NCBI GenBank assembly: GCA_017979445.1
Contig: CM030716.1
Location: 15,891,443-15,955,442 of the forward strand
DNA from: Akebia trifoliata
Taxonomy: Eukaryota; Streptophyta; Magnoliopsida; Ranunculales; Lardizabalaceae
Direction of reading: 5' to 3'
DNA: 64,000 nt
In this document: positions 10,144 through 21,565 of the stretch, piece by piece
How positions within the stretch are numbered: position 1 is the stretch's first letter
How the letters are laid out: every line of letters starts with the position of its first letter
Made by a program: the position numbers and the translations under genes
Notes under the pieces: generated by a model
Database searches by the model: none
What the model was told of the DNA's origin: nothing
Seen by the model: only the letters and a program-made list of their open reading frames with translations

Positions 10144-11738
10144 TGAAAGCTTCCTCGATCCGCTGGATGCGCGGATCCATTTTTGATCCATGAGGTTTGG
10201 GAGTCGCCACCTAGTTATTACGGTCCAGGAACCAAACTGACTCGAAAATGGATAAAAAACTAATCTACAATAGAAAAATTGAATTCGGGGATCACATGAC
10301 GGGGTTGGAAGGTGTTAGGCACCAATCCCGCCCAACGAATGTCGGTCTCTACTTATCCCAAATAAGACTGCATTGCTAATGACAAAACCTAGATAAAAAT
10401 ATAATAGAAATGTTACATTCGATAAGCAAAGGTTCTATTCCCTCAAATCTAATGAAACTGCTCCTTGTACCGTACTCATTACTTCGTTCTGTCTCCGGAT
10501 CTAATTTCTGATCTCCGAGGCAAGGTATCTCCTTCTTGGATCTGGATTCTTCGAATTTTTTATGGATTCTGGGGTATTTTTGAAAGGCTTTTAGATATTT
10601 TTTAGGCTAAAATCAAAGCATGGGTGTTAGGTAAGGAGTTGGGACTTCAAAATTAGGGTTTTTGGGAAGTTGTGGAGGCTTCTTCACCTACTTTTTCTAG
10701 GGTTTTTTCTTTGATACGAAAATAGGGTGTGGAGGCTCCCATTTATAAAGTTTTTTAGAAGCATTAGGGTTGATTAGGGTTTCTTTTAGAGTTATAATTA
10801 GGGTTTTGACTTTGGTCTTATAAGATGGACTTAGTCTTTAGGGTTTTAATTTAGGATTTTGACTTTAGTCTTATGAGATTGACTTGATTAGTTTAGATTA
10901 GGATTTTGATTTAGGATTTTGACTTTAGTCTTATAAGATTGACTTGATTAGTTTAGATTAGGATTTTGATTTAGGGTTTTGACTTTAGTCTTATGAGATT
11001 GACTTTAATACTTTGACTTTAGTCTTTCTTGGTTGGCTTTTAATATCTTGACTTTAGTCTTACTTGATTGACTTTAAGATTGACTTTAGTCTTACTTGAT
11101 TGACTTTAATGTTTCACTTTACATTATTTAATGATTCATTTATTTATTTCAAAAATTTTAATTATTAAAGTTGTAAAATTATCGTTTTGTCCTCGGAGAG
11201 GATTTTTTACGTTTTAAGTCATTTTTTAATGTTTCAGGATGTTTTGGAATCCGTTTTTTGTAAGGAATTCAATGGAAATGTTGGTTTTTGTCATTTATGA
11301 AAAAAATTTGTGTGAAATGGTCGTGAATTTTATGAGAGGTATTTTCGTAATTTTATCAAATTTTGTGAAAATTGGCGAAGTGGTTTATTTGATTTCGATT
11401 TGTTATTTTATGTGTTTTGAATGGGTTTTCTTAAGCGTAACGTAGGTTCTAGGGTTGTTTTGATGTTAGGGGTATATTGGTAATTTGATCATTTTTAGTG
11501 GTTTTTATCGTGAAGCTTCTTTTAGTTTGCAAGATGATGATTTCTATGTTTCTGGGGTCGTATTTTCCTAGCGTAGTGTGGTTTCTAAAGTTTTGTCAGT
11601 TCAAGATACCTCATCAGGATTTCTGAAACATATCTGGTAACAAAATAAAGTATTGGAATAGACATCCATCATTGGGAACCATTGCGATCGGATTGACGAG
11701 TTGATTAATTAGGCGAGTGCAAAAATGAGGTGTCTACA
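10144..11738 (-). repeat. E1 3' LTR (type A)
   Basis: On the minus strand it begins TGTAGACACC and ends GCTTTCA, 1595 bp. It is preceded in element orientation by a polypurine tract (11739-11756), which marks it as the 3' LTR. A TATA box (TATAAAT) lies at 10741-10747 on the minus strand. The region 10850-11120 is a run of AGTCAA/TTGACT words typical of this LTR type. Identity to the 5' LTR is high by eye. Confidence 0.9.
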
Positions 11739-11756
11739 GATGCCCCTCTTTGGCAG
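11739..11756 (-). other. E1 polypurine tract
   Basis: On the minus strand the sequence GCCAAAGAGGGGCATC lies immediately before the 3' LTR. E2 has GCAAAGAAGGGCAGT at the same place. The tract primes plus-strand DNA synthesis in this class of element. Confidence 0.75.
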
Positions 11757-12109
11757 AGGGTTGAAGCAAACTAGATAGCAAATCTATTTTGGTAGATAGT
11801 GCGGTATCTGAATGCCAAAGCTAGTGACAGTTCATTTTGCAGCCTGATTTAGCAATTCGTCGGGGTGTTCGGATCCTTGAGGGTAAAACTCTCTCCGAAC
11901 TAAAAAATTGTCAGGTCCTTGAGCTAGAGCTCTCATTGACAGTGTCAGATCCTTGAATTTTAGAAATTTCTCCTTGACTAATGAAACAAATGTGCAAATG
12001 TGTGCACTGTGTGAAACTGAGTAAAATCTGAGTAAAACAAAACTCGAGAAAATTTGAATGATATTTGAGACAAATCTGAGCAAAAGTTGGAGAAAGTTGA
12101 ATGTCCTAC

Positions 12110-13145
12110 TCTACCTACTCTAGGTAGAGTCTTACTCTACTTACTCAGAGTGAAAGAATAATGCACTAAATTTTTTTATTTTTTTTTAGGGAAGTTCTAC
12201 TCTACCTACCCGAAGTGAAAGAGTAATGAACTATTTTTTTTTTGGAAAGTTCTACTTTACCTACTCGGAGTGAAAAAGTAACGAACTAAACTTTTTGAGA
12301 GTCCTACTCTACCTGCCCAGGGTGAAAGAGTAATGAACTAATTTGTTGGGAAGTTCTACTCTACCTACTCGGGGTGAAAGAGTAATGAACTAATTTTTTT
12401 AGGAAGTTCTACTCTACCTACTCGGAGTGAAAGAGTAATGAACTAATCTTTTTTAGAGTCCTACTCCACCTGCCCAGGGTCAAAGAGTAATGAACTAATT
12501 TGTTTTGGGAAGTTCTACTCTACCTACTCGGGGTGAAAAAGTAATAAACTAATTTTTTGGGAGTTTTACTCTACCTACTCGGAGTGAAAGAGTAATGAAC
12601 TAATCTTTTTGAGAGTCCTACTCTACCTGCCCAGGGTGAAAGAGTAATGAACTAATTTTTTTTTTTTTTGGAAGTTCTACTCTGCCTACTTGGAGTGAAA
12701 GAGTAATGAACTAATTTTTTTTGGGAAGTTCTACTCTACTTACTCGGAGTGAAAGAGTAATGAACTAATCTTTTTGAGAGTCCTACTCTACCTGCCCAGG
12801 GTGAAAGAGTAATGAACTAATTTTTTTTGGGAAGTTCTACTCTACCTACTTGGAGTGAAAGAGTAATGAACTAATTTTTTGGGAAGTTCTACTCTACCTA
12901 CTCAGAGTGAAAGAGTAATGAACTAATTTTTTGGGAGTTCTACTCTACCTACTTGGAGTGAAAGAGTAATGAACTAATTTTCTAGGAGTCCTACTCTACC
13001 TGCTCGGGGTGAAAGAGTATTGAACAAATTTTTTTTGTTGGGAAGTTTTACTCTACCTACTCGGAGTGAAAGAGTAATGAACTAATCTTTTTGGGAGTCC
13101 TACTCTACCTATGCATGGTGAAAGAGTAATAAACTAAATTTTTTG
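12110..13145 (-). repeat. E1 3' region: 19-unit hairpin array
   Basis: There are nineteen tandem units of about 50-60 bp. Each holds TACTCT...AGAGTA as an outer inverted repeat, with an inner stem that is either ACTC-G-GAGT or CCC-A-GGG. The units are separated by ATGAACTAAT and T/G-rich spacers. The array sits between the integrase remnant and the polypurine tract. Nothing in it codes for protein. Confidence 0.85.
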
Positions 13146-14449
13146 GGAAACGAACGGGGGATTAACACCTTTTTTAAATGATCCTTTTTTTTGAGAAAAA
13201 TAAAGAGTTGGATTTTATGAAGGTCCGATCAACACTTTAACTTGCTTTTGAACCTCAGGGGTTTTCAACAAATTGCTATCAAGAGGGTAACCTTTAAATT
13301 CAGAGTTAACCTTATCCTTTGGAGTTAGAATTGACCAGGTTTCAGAACCAAAATGCCCTTAGTTTGACAGGGACTATTGCACTGGGGATAATTGAACATA
13401 ATTTGAAAACGAATGCCTCTAGTGTAAGAGGGAAACTATACTCTTTAGAAAAGGAAGTGCTCTTGTTATGAAAATTTGAAATCCTTGATTACAGCAAGCG
13501 CAATAAAGGTTTAACTTTTAATTTTGACTTTTTATATTGAAGATTTTGAGTCAGGCTCAAAGAAATTGGAACAAAATATTTCTTTACGAAATTCATCATA
13601 GAATTTATTATTTCTCCCCGTCGATTCACTTAGGGATATGAAACTCTTCAGATCAATCATAGACGAGATACTTGTATCCACTGAGTCTATATTTGGTTCA
13701 AACTGGGTATTGAAACTCGATCATTCGGACTTTGGATGTTTCGACTCAGACCATCTTTTCAGCTTCTCAACTCAATGGAGATTTTCTTTTATTTTTTGGT
13801 TGCTCTCAGTTTTGCCTAAATTGCCTCTTCAGGTTTTCAATCTAGCTTTTGCCTAGATCGCCTTTTTAGGTTTTCGAACTAGCGAACTTACAATTTTTTC
13901 TCTTTTCTTTGCTCTGATTGTTGTCAAGGTCGTCCTTTCAGATTTTCAACTTTGCGAGCTTGCCTTAATTTTTGCCTAAACCGCCCTTTTCGGATTTTCA
14001 ACTTAGCAGGCTTTTTTCTTTTCTTCCTGTCTGAACTTCTGGGATTACTGTCTGATCATGCTTTACTATCTTCCTTGACTTTTCGTACGGTACTTAGGAG
14101 GACTTTTATAGGTAAGCTTAGGTCTAGGTATAAAATGAAAGGAATTTTGAGGCTCAAAAACCCAAATGCCCATTGTGTGGCATTTCCTTTTAAATTATTT
14201 TCTTTTTCCTTGAATTTTCTTCCCCACTCTGACAATATTTCTTTTTCTTTTGAATTTTTTACTTTTAAAATTTTTCTTTGTCGGGAAATCTATTTTTTAT
14301 TTTGATGTGGTCGGGCCTAAAGTAACTTCTCAGATTGCCTATGTACCCCAGAATTTTGGGATCAGACCAAGACGTAGTTCGAATTTTTCCCTCCCCTAGG
14401 TTAGGTGATCAGGCTGAGAAAGAAAAAGGTATATATATTTTTTGAAAAA
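13146..14449 (-). other. E1 3' non-coding region
   Basis: I see no coding sequence here. From about 13790 to 14020 there are four or five loose repeats of CGCCTTTCAGGTTTTCAAC type. E2's 3' region has related words near 31990-32020 (GCCCTTTCAGGTTTTCA, GCCCTTTCAGATTATG). The open frames at 13638-13856 and 13952-14305 run on the strand opposite the element's coding strand and are low-complexity, so I treat them as chance. Confidence 0.5.
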
Positions 14450-15230
14450 GGTTACAAAGGGCTGAGAAATGAGATATTGAACTGGGTAGTAGAAAAATTG
14501 ATTCGACCAAAGATGGCCTCCTTAAATGTAGTACCGCTTGATTTGGTCAAAGTTGGTTGACTTTGATAGTTCGATTTCATCATGGTCTTGAAGTCTGACA
14601 GCTTTTCCAGGTAATATTTTTTTATGATGAACAGATCTCCCCAGTTAGGTTTGAACTTCCCTTTGGAGTCAAAAATAAGTGCCTGATTCTCTTTGAGTAC
14701 CAAATCTCTGACTTCTAAGTGACGGGCCTTGATCTTTTTGTCAAACACACGACTCTTCTTTAATAAGCCTGCACGTGGTACAAAGCTTTTAGGTTATTTT
14801 CTTCAGTTAGGTTCAGTTCTTTGTACTAAGGTCGGACTCAGTTTGTTTTTAACAATTGACTTTCCATCATGTCCTTGATATACGGGATCTCCATTTCAAC
14901 TGGTGAGACTGCTTCCATATCATATACTAGAGAATAGGGAATGACTCCAGTGGAAGACTGTATTGAAGTGTAATATGTCCATAACGTGAATTGTAACTTC
15001 TCTGACCAATCCCGGTGTGATGTGTGATTGACACATTTTCACGATGATTGTCTTGAGATTTGTACTGGCTGCTGCAACTATTCCATCGATTTTAAAAGTT
15101 CACACTGATTCATTTGGTAATCTCTCCTCTGACTACGTGAGTCTATTCTGGTTTGTATATGTGGTGTTCTCACAGGATGGGTATATATTTCATATTGAAC
15201 AACACTCCAAATTTAACCGACATATCCTCT
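14450..15230 (-). pseudogene. pol: E1 integrase remnant, broken
   Basis: Read on the minus strand through many stops, this is the C-terminal part of a Tat-type integrase. It includes a residual IIVKMCQSH-like segment, FHWSHSLFSSI, and an open stretch 14452-14748 with FDKKIKARHLEVRDLVLKENQ, KFKPNWGDLFIIKK, the equivalent of the GPF/Y module. The N-terminal zinc domain and the catalytic D,D35E core are not recognisable. E4 (54120-54837) and E5 (62150-62890) keep the same segment. Confidence 0.75.
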
Positions 15231-15234
15231 AGGA

Positions 15235-15530
15235 CCATGTAAGCAAGTCTTTTGAATTTTTTGAATAAATTCATCATCTCTTTGTGCTCCTCTAGGGATA
15301 AGTTAGTTCCAATCTGAATTTCTTGGGAATTATTTTTGTTCCAAGGTCAATGACCTTTGCTTCCTCGAGCAAGACATTTATCTTCTCATTCAAGAGGGGG
15401 TTCCTTATTAGAGGAATTTCTCCTTGAAGCCAGTTATTAGTTAATTCGTTAATGCGCTCTCGGTATTCAAAAATTTTCTTTATTCAATTAAATTCAGATG
15501 GGGCGACTGAGACCATTGCAGACTCGACGA
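15235..15530 (-). pseudogene. E1 pre-RT segment joined to integrase remnant
   Basis: On the minus strand this reads EEAKVIDLGTKIIP, then a broken LSLEEHKE..NLFKKFKR segment, the acidic stretch that precedes RT in Tat elements (compare E2 37699-37995). It is followed almost at once by integrase-like sequence, with no RT or RNase H between. The same junction is seen in E4 and E5. The region 15530-15930 is the P/L-rich tail between gag and this segment and carries stops. Confidence 0.6.
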
Positions 15531-15929
15531 ACTAACTTGACTAGAACAAAATAAGAAATAAGAAGACAGACTTGATTATTGAATCGATAGAAAAAAAATT
15601 GGACTCAAGACTCATGAAGAACTAAAGACAATTACCCACAACGGGCTTGATTACAGACTGAGAACTCGAAAAACTATTTCCAAGTGATTGGACAGAGTCT
15701 TCTTTTTCAGATTATTTGCATTCTTCAAACTTACTTCTTCTCTCTTGGGCAAGACTGTATTTGGTGGTGAAAACCTCATTAGGGACCGTCACTCTGGTAA
15801 GAGGGGGGCTAGGAGGTTTATGATTGACTAATCGGATGAGAAGGATTGGGTCAAACGAGAGTTGAGTATTGGATACCATGTTCAAAGTCTAAGGAGGGTG
15901 GTAAATGGGTAGAGGGTTTGTAGTAACAT

Positions 15930-17190
15930 TTAGCTACTCAGGGGCAGGACAATAACTTTTTTAGCATCAATGAGGTCTTGAACTGTATGACGAAGAGTAA
16001 CGCAACGATCAGTAAGATGATCGGGATTTTGGTGAAACTCACAAAATAGGTTGGGATTGTGAGAAGTGGGGAGTGGATTTGGTAAAGGTCGAGGTTGGAG
16101 AGGTGCAATGAGCCATTTACTTAATAGTTTTTGAAAGACAATGCTCAAAGGCATACCAAGATTGGTGAATTTCCTACGTGGTCGAGGTTGATTAGGGTTA
16201 ACTTGGTTACTAGGTAGGATAATAGATTGGACGGGTGTAGTAGACGTATTGACTACATAGGCGTGATCAGTGTTAAAACTTGAAATTGGTGAAAGGCTTT
16301 TTGAACTTGTTGTCAGAAGGATTGGAAAGGGTTCCGGAAGCGAAAGCATCTTCCAATTGGCTACCAGCTTGCAATAGAGACTCGAATGTAGGAAGGTATT
16401 GGGAGACTAGATGTCGAGCATACCCTTGCGAGAGATTTTTTAAGATAATAGCCACTTGTTTTTTCTCTGAAGGTCTATCTCACATTTGTGCAGCCTTGGC
16501 CCTCCAACGACCGATGAAGTCAGTAAATGTTTCCCCATTCTTCGATTTAGTTGACTCCAAATCCCTTCTTGAAGTTTCAATTTCGGTACTGTATTTGCAC
16601 TGATGCCAGAAAGCCTTTGACATATTTTCCCATGTACCTATCATAGTTGGGTCTTGAGACATCAACCATCGCATAGCTGACCCGGATAGAGTTCACTGAA
16701 ATAACAATGTCATCTGTTCATCGCTGAGCCCCAGAGTGCGCATGTTAGTAACATACACCTTAAGATGCGTTTTTACACAACCTACCCCACTGAACTTGTC
16801 CATTTCAGGCATCACAAACTTCTCTGGCAAATGAATTCTAGGGATACGGTTCAGGGCTTCAATGCCTGCTGCATTTTCATCGATACCCTTTATACTCTTC
16901 ATAGCTGACTCCAGTTGAGACATTCTGTTGACTAACACTGGATTCTCATCAACATACTCTTCATCTCCATCGAGTTCGAAAACTTAATGGGCACGTCTCG
17001 CTGTATTTTTTTCTTCCCTTTTTCCTTTCGGATCGTCAAGGAGATTGCCAGTTGATTTTGAAATCTGTTCCAAGACTTCTACTTTGCCCTTTATACTGTT
17101 GATATCATTGGCAAAGGCTACCAAAATCTTACGGATCTCTGTGAGCTCAGATTCTAAAGCCATTTCTGCCTGTTGACTTGGTACCAGCAT
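15930..17190 (-). pseudogene. gag: E1 gag, broken
   Basis: This gag of type-A elements is clearly distinct from E0/E2 gag. Minus-strand pieces in one frame are 17190-16984 (a helical N-terminus, ELTEIRKILVAFANDINSIKG), 16938-16693 (FVMPEMDKFSGVGCVKTHLKVY), 16674-16480 (FWHQCKYSTEIE, TFTDFIGRWRAKAAQM) and 16455-16273 (LSQGYARHLV). After a frameshift, 16349-15930 carries CEFHQNPDHLTDRCVTLRHTVQDLIDA with the CX2HX5HX4C knuckle. Two of the stops (LFQ-stop-TLSG near 16693 and QM-stop-DRPSEKK near 16480) sit where CGA arginine is expected, fitting methyl-CpG deamination. E4 and E5 have lost this gene. Confidence 0.85.
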
Positions 17191-17942
17191 TCGTTCTAAC
17201 CGACTGGACTTACGACTCCAACTAGGAGGTGGACGTTTGAGTTTGGGTGCAATGATAACCCTAAAAATCCCATCAAAGGTAGATTACTAGTTACGGACCC
17301 CAAAGTAGACTTTTAACAAATAGAGGTTTCTCTTGATAGCATGGGTTAAGTTAACCCCTAGATTCAAAATCTCTAACCAATAAAATATTTCCATCAAGAA
17401 ATATTACATGAAAATGATTTACTGATCTTGTTAAGTATGAAATATTCAGTTCATTGAATTAAACTGACCGATACAAGGTGATTGGGACTATGTACCCATT
17501 TGAGTTTGGGCCAGTTCGACCCAATGGATCTGAATATTCTACTTGCATTACTTCATCTAATATTTTTAAGTCAATTAGTTCAACCGGTTCATCTGTTGAT
17601 CCATAAGATCCATTTACCAATGGAGCTAATTGGTTTAACTTGATATTGACCAGTATGTCCCATCAATTAAGTTTATTGGGTTGGACCGATATTGCGGGTT
17701 TGATTGGAGCGGTGTGGACTAGTCCACTCACTTACCTTTCGATTGGATTAAATAGAGCAACCCGGAAACACCCACGATAAGTTCGAGTCGTGGCCTATAG
17801 GAGAGGTTTCTAGACTCTAAGTTTACCATATGAAATGCATTTTTATCTGGCCACCCTTGCCCAAATACACCTATATACCTCTCGATACGTGGTGACTTGG
17901 TTTGATATACCGTATAGGTGATAATCTAAAACCTCAATTCAC

Positions 17943-18110
17943 TTCTCTGAAGTCAAAAACAGCCCGTTTGATCCCCAAGTTAGAGGTGGCCCACAATGCT
18001 GAGCAAGGGCCCACTTAAATACCTCTCGTCTAGAATAGACGTAGTCTATCTCCCTCGTACAGTAGGGTACAGCGGGGCAAGATCTCGCTTAGGCACCGGT
18101 TTTGACCAAG
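17943..18110 (-). other. E1 leader: conserved module with ATAGAC-N3-GTCTAT palindrome
   Basis: On the minus strand: TTGGTCAAAACCGGTGCC, GCGAGATCTTGCCCCGCTG, TACGAGGGAG, then the palindrome ATAGAC-TAC-GTCTAT (18035-18049), and finally GACTTCAGAGAA. The word order and spacing are the same as in E0, E2, E4 and E5. Regions 17200-17940 and 18530-18880 either side show no coding sequence. Confidence 0.75.
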
Positions 18111-18214
18111 AAGTGCAATTGATATAATTAGATTATCTTTTACATACCTATGGGTACGAGTTAAGAGTTGTAGCTTTCATAAATGGTTTGGCATCCCACG
18201 AGGGGACCGACCAC

Positions 18215-18483
18215 GTACTAGTACTACGTTGGCAATCGGGACATGTGACTGTGTGGCTCACAATAGGTCAAAGGCTCAGGTCACTCCAGCCTGGGTGCAT
18301 CAATATACCTCTCAGAATCACCTGAGCAGACGGTATTGATGCCCCAGTTTGATATACCCTAAGGTACGTGACTGGAGTTGTGGTTTTCATGAATGACGTC
18401 GCATCTCTGAAGAGACGGGGCCACGCACTAGTGCCACGTTGGCTATATAGGACATGTAAGTGTGCAAAACAGTAAACGTGCAT
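18215..18483 (-). repeat. E1 leader: duplicated block with two palindromes and a 71-codon ORF
   Basis: Two imperfect copies of a roughly 210-bp block each contain a perfect 10-nt palindrome: GCACTAGTGC (18425-18434) and GTACTAGTAC (18215-18224). An ORF from ATG 18483 down to 18268 (71 aa, MHVYCFAHLH...GWSDLSL) covers the first copy. E5 has an ORF of exactly the same length. I do not recognise the peptide, and it may simply ride on a conserved RNA. Confidence 0.6.
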
Positions 18484-18894
18484 GTGGTGTGTGCAACACA
18501 GGGTGGGGTGTGCCCGGGGCCTTTTCAAATAAATTGGTTCATAGGCCTAATCAAACCATCACAACATGAATATCATATGAATATTACCCACATAATTCAT
18601 CACATCAAGATTAAGATCAAAGCATGCACATCAAAAAATATCTATCAAGATCATGGCAAATCAATTAATGAGCATGGCATATAATAATTGATCAAACAAA
18701 CATTGCAATAGGCATAATTTTTATAATTTTTAAGGTCCAATCAATGATCATTTTTGGGTGATCCAAAATAAATCGAGATTCCAATAGATGTTACATTGAT
18801 GATAGAATGACAATGGTTGAGATGAGCTCACTCTCAGGAACATTAATTGTGCTAACATTAGATAAATTCGGATTTTCTGTGAATTAGGAAAATA

Positions 18895-19480
18895 CAATCC
18901 GAACTTGCATCGATAATATCTAAGGCTCTCGATAACGAAATCGAGTGAACTCAGGTTCTAAATTAATCTACTCAATGAGATCTACATTTTATTAATAGGT
19001 GCCCAGACTTAGTTCTTACTAGAATGTTCTGTAAAAACGTTTTAACATTACTATCCCAACCTTCATTCAGAAACAATTCCAGATTTACAGATTGAACTTG
19101 CATCGATGATATCTAAGGCTTCCGATAACGAAATTGAGTGAACTCAGGTTCTAAATTAATCTACTCAATGAGATCTACGTTTTATTAAAGGTTCCCAGAC
19201 TTAATTCTCACTAGAATATTCTGTAAAAATGTTTTAACATTGCTGTCCCAACCTTCATTCAGCAACAATTCCAGATTTACAGATTGAACTTGCATCGATG
19301 ATATATAAGGCTTTCGATAACGAAATTGAGTGAACTCAGGTTCTAAATTAATCTACTCGATGAGATCTACGTTTTATTAAAGGTTCCCAGACTTAATTCT
19401 CACTAGAATATTTTGTAAAAATGTTTTAACATTACTGTCTCAACCTTCATCATTCCATCATTTTCATATGTCAATTTGAA
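18895..19480 (-). repeat. E1 leader: about 192-bp tandem repeats
   Basis: Three copies start at about 18901, 19094 and 19286. Each carries GAACTTGCATCGATGATATC, GAGTGAACTCAGGTTCTAAA, GAGATCTACGTTTTATT and TTTTAACATTGCTGTCCCAA. The same repeat occurs in the E4 and E5 leaders. The flanking 19481-19680 is an AT-rich stretch without features. Confidence 0.85.
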
Positions 19481-19681
19481 TCTTTCATTATTTAGGGGTC
19501 ATCAAAAAGTGATCCTTAATTGAAAAAAAAAATGCAATACCCAAAATCATCTACAATCAAGTCACAAAAATAAATAAACAGAAAAAATAAATAAAATAAA
19601 TCGAACTAAATAATAAAAAAAAACTAGGTCATCTTGGCAATGCTCCCATACTTGGGGTTTTTCAAGTTTGATCCTCAATAG

Positions 19682-19699
19682 TCCCCAGTGGAGTCGCCA
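19682..19699 (-). other. E1 primer-binding site
   Basis: On the minus strand TGGCGACTCCACTGGGGA lies one base inside the 5' LTR. By established knowledge of Tat/Ogre elements it matches a tRNA-Arg 3' end. It is the best-preserved primer site in the window. Confidence 0.85.
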
Positions 19700-19700
19700 C

Positions 19701-21264
19701 TGAAAGCGTCCTCGATCTGCGAGGTGCGTGGATCTGCTTTTAACCCTTGAGGTTTGGGAGTCACCACCTAGTTATTACGGTCTAGGAACCAAACTGACTC
19801 TAAAATGGATAAAAAACTAATCTACTACAGAAAAATTGAATCCGGGGATCACATTACAGGGTTCGAAGGTGTTAGGCACCAACCCCGCCCGGCCAATGCC
19901 GGTCTTTACTTATACCAAATAAGACTACATTGCTAATGACAAAACCTAGATAAAAATATAACAGAAATATTACCTTCGATACGCAAAGGTTCTATTCCCT
20001 TAGATCTGGTGAAACTGCTCCTTGTTTCGTACTCCTTGCTTCGTTCTGTCTCCGGATCTGATTTTTGATCTCCGAGGTAAGGTATCTCCTTCTTGGATCT
20101 AGATTCTTTGAATTTGTTATGGATTCTGGGGTGTTTTTGAAAGGCTTTTAGGTGTTTTTTAGTCTAAAATCAAAGCATGGGTGTTAGGTAAGGAGTTGGG
20201 GCTTCAAAATTAGGGTTTTGGGGAGGTTGTGGAGGCTTTTTCACCTATTTTTCTAGGATTTTTTCTTTGATACCAAAATAGGGTGTGGAGGCTCCTATTT
20301 ATAAAGTTTTTTAGAAGCATTAGGGTTTGATTAGGGTTTCTTTTAGAGTTTTAATCAGGGTTTTGACTTTTGTCTTATAAGATGGACTTAGTTTTTAGGA
20401 TTTTAATTTAGGATTTTTACTTTAGTCTTATGAGATTGACTTTATTAGTTTAGATTATGATTTTGATTTAGGGTTTTGACTTTAATCTTATGAGATTGAC
20501 TTGATTAATTTATATTAGGGTTTTGATTTAGGATTTTGACTTTAGTCTTATGGCATTGACTTTAATACTTTGACTTTAGTTTTTCTTGGTTGGCTTTTAA
20601 TATCTTGACTTTAGTCTTACTTGATTGAATTTAATGTTTCACTTTACATTATTTAATGATTCGTTTATTAATTTCAAAAATTTTAATTATTAAAGTTATA
20701 AAATTACCATTTTACCCTCGGAGAGGATTTTTTACGTTTTAAGTCATTTTTCAATGTTTCAGGATGTTTTGGAATCAATTTTTCGTAAGGAATTCAATGG
20801 GAATGTTGGTTTTTGTCATTTATGAAAAAAATTTATGTGAAATGATCGTGAATTTTATGAGGGGTATTTTCGTAATTTTGTCAAATTTTGTGAAAATTGG
20901 CGAAGTGATTTATTTGGTTTCGATTTGTTATTTTATGTGTTTTGAATGGATTTTCCTAAGCGTAACGTAGGTTCTAGGGTTATTTTGATGTTAGGGGTAT
21001 TTTGGTAATTTGATCATTTTTAGTGGTTTTTATTGTGAAGCTTCTTTTTAGTTTGCAAGATGATGATTTCTATGTTTCTGGGGTCGTATTTTCCTAGCGT
21101 AGCGTGGTTTCTAAAGTTTTGTCAGTTCGAGATACCTCATCCAGATTTCTGAAATATATCTGGTAACAAAATAAAGTATTTGAATAGACATCCATCATTG
21201 GGAATCGTTGCGATCGGATTGACGAGTTGATTAATCAGGCGAGTACAAAAATGGGGTGTTTACA
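19701..21264 (-). repeat. E1 5' LTR (type A)
   Basis: This minus-strand LTR of 1564 bp ends GCTTTCA next to the primer-binding site. Its outer end is TGTAAACACC, with one change from the usual TGTAGACACC. The TATA box on the minus strand is at 20296-20303. It carries the shared GTGCCTAACACCTT and GGTGGCGACTCC blocks (here GGTGGTGACTCC) near the 3' end. It is adjacent to E0 sequence at 21265. Confidence 0.9.
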
Positions 21265-21565
21265 CATCCGCAGGGGTTGAGAAGCCGAAAGAAACTATGG
21301 TCACGGACATTGGTCATATGATCAGATCAGAGAGGTGCTTCAAAGTGCCGAAGAAAGAACAGAAAAAATAGAACGAGGAAGAAGAAAGAAGAAAAGAAAA
21401 GGGGAAAGGAAAGCTTGTGGAAGAAAAACAAATACCGTCAAAAGAGCTTGAGAAAAAGAAAAGTAGAGTAACCTATAAAGAAGCAGCAGACCTTTTCAAA
21501 CTCATTCGAAAAAGTGAGTATAACATAATAGAGCAATTGAACAAGATGCCAGCTCAGATTAGCAT
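21265..21565 (+). pseudogene. E0 gag-protease linker, fragment between E1 and E2
   Basis: This continues E0 coding from 10143. It reads GVEKPKETMVTDIGHMIRSERCFKVPKKE and, after an in-frame stop near 21371, LVEEKQIPSKELEKKKSRVTYKEAADLFKLI, SEYNIIEQLNKMPAQISI. E2's own polyprotein has the same order (TDKEAVDFVKLILKSEHNVVDRLNKQPVQISIL). It ends at AGCAT, the duplicated target of E2, and resumes at 46856. Confidence 0.85.

Larger units (their letters stand above)
10144..21264 (-). mobile_element. E1: type-A element, non-autonomous, inserted in E0 gag
   Basis: This 11.1-kb element lies on the minus strand with both LTRs, a primer-binding site and a polypurine tract. The flanks are CATCT on the left and CATCC on the right, a target duplication with one mismatch. 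The E0 protein reads continuously across it. Its internal region keeps gag, a short pre-RT segment and an integrase remnant. RT and RNase H are absent, as they are in E4 and E5. Stop codons occur throughout. Confidence 0.9.

Noticed and set aside
11239..11445. Small ORF in the type-A LTR (also 20764-20970), similar in two copies
   Set aside because: Similarity is explained by the LTR pair. It is not in element sense and shows no motif.
12110..13145. CRISPR-like appearance (regular repeats)
   Set aside because: Spacers are not unique, the units are variable hairpins, and the context is a plant retrotransposon.
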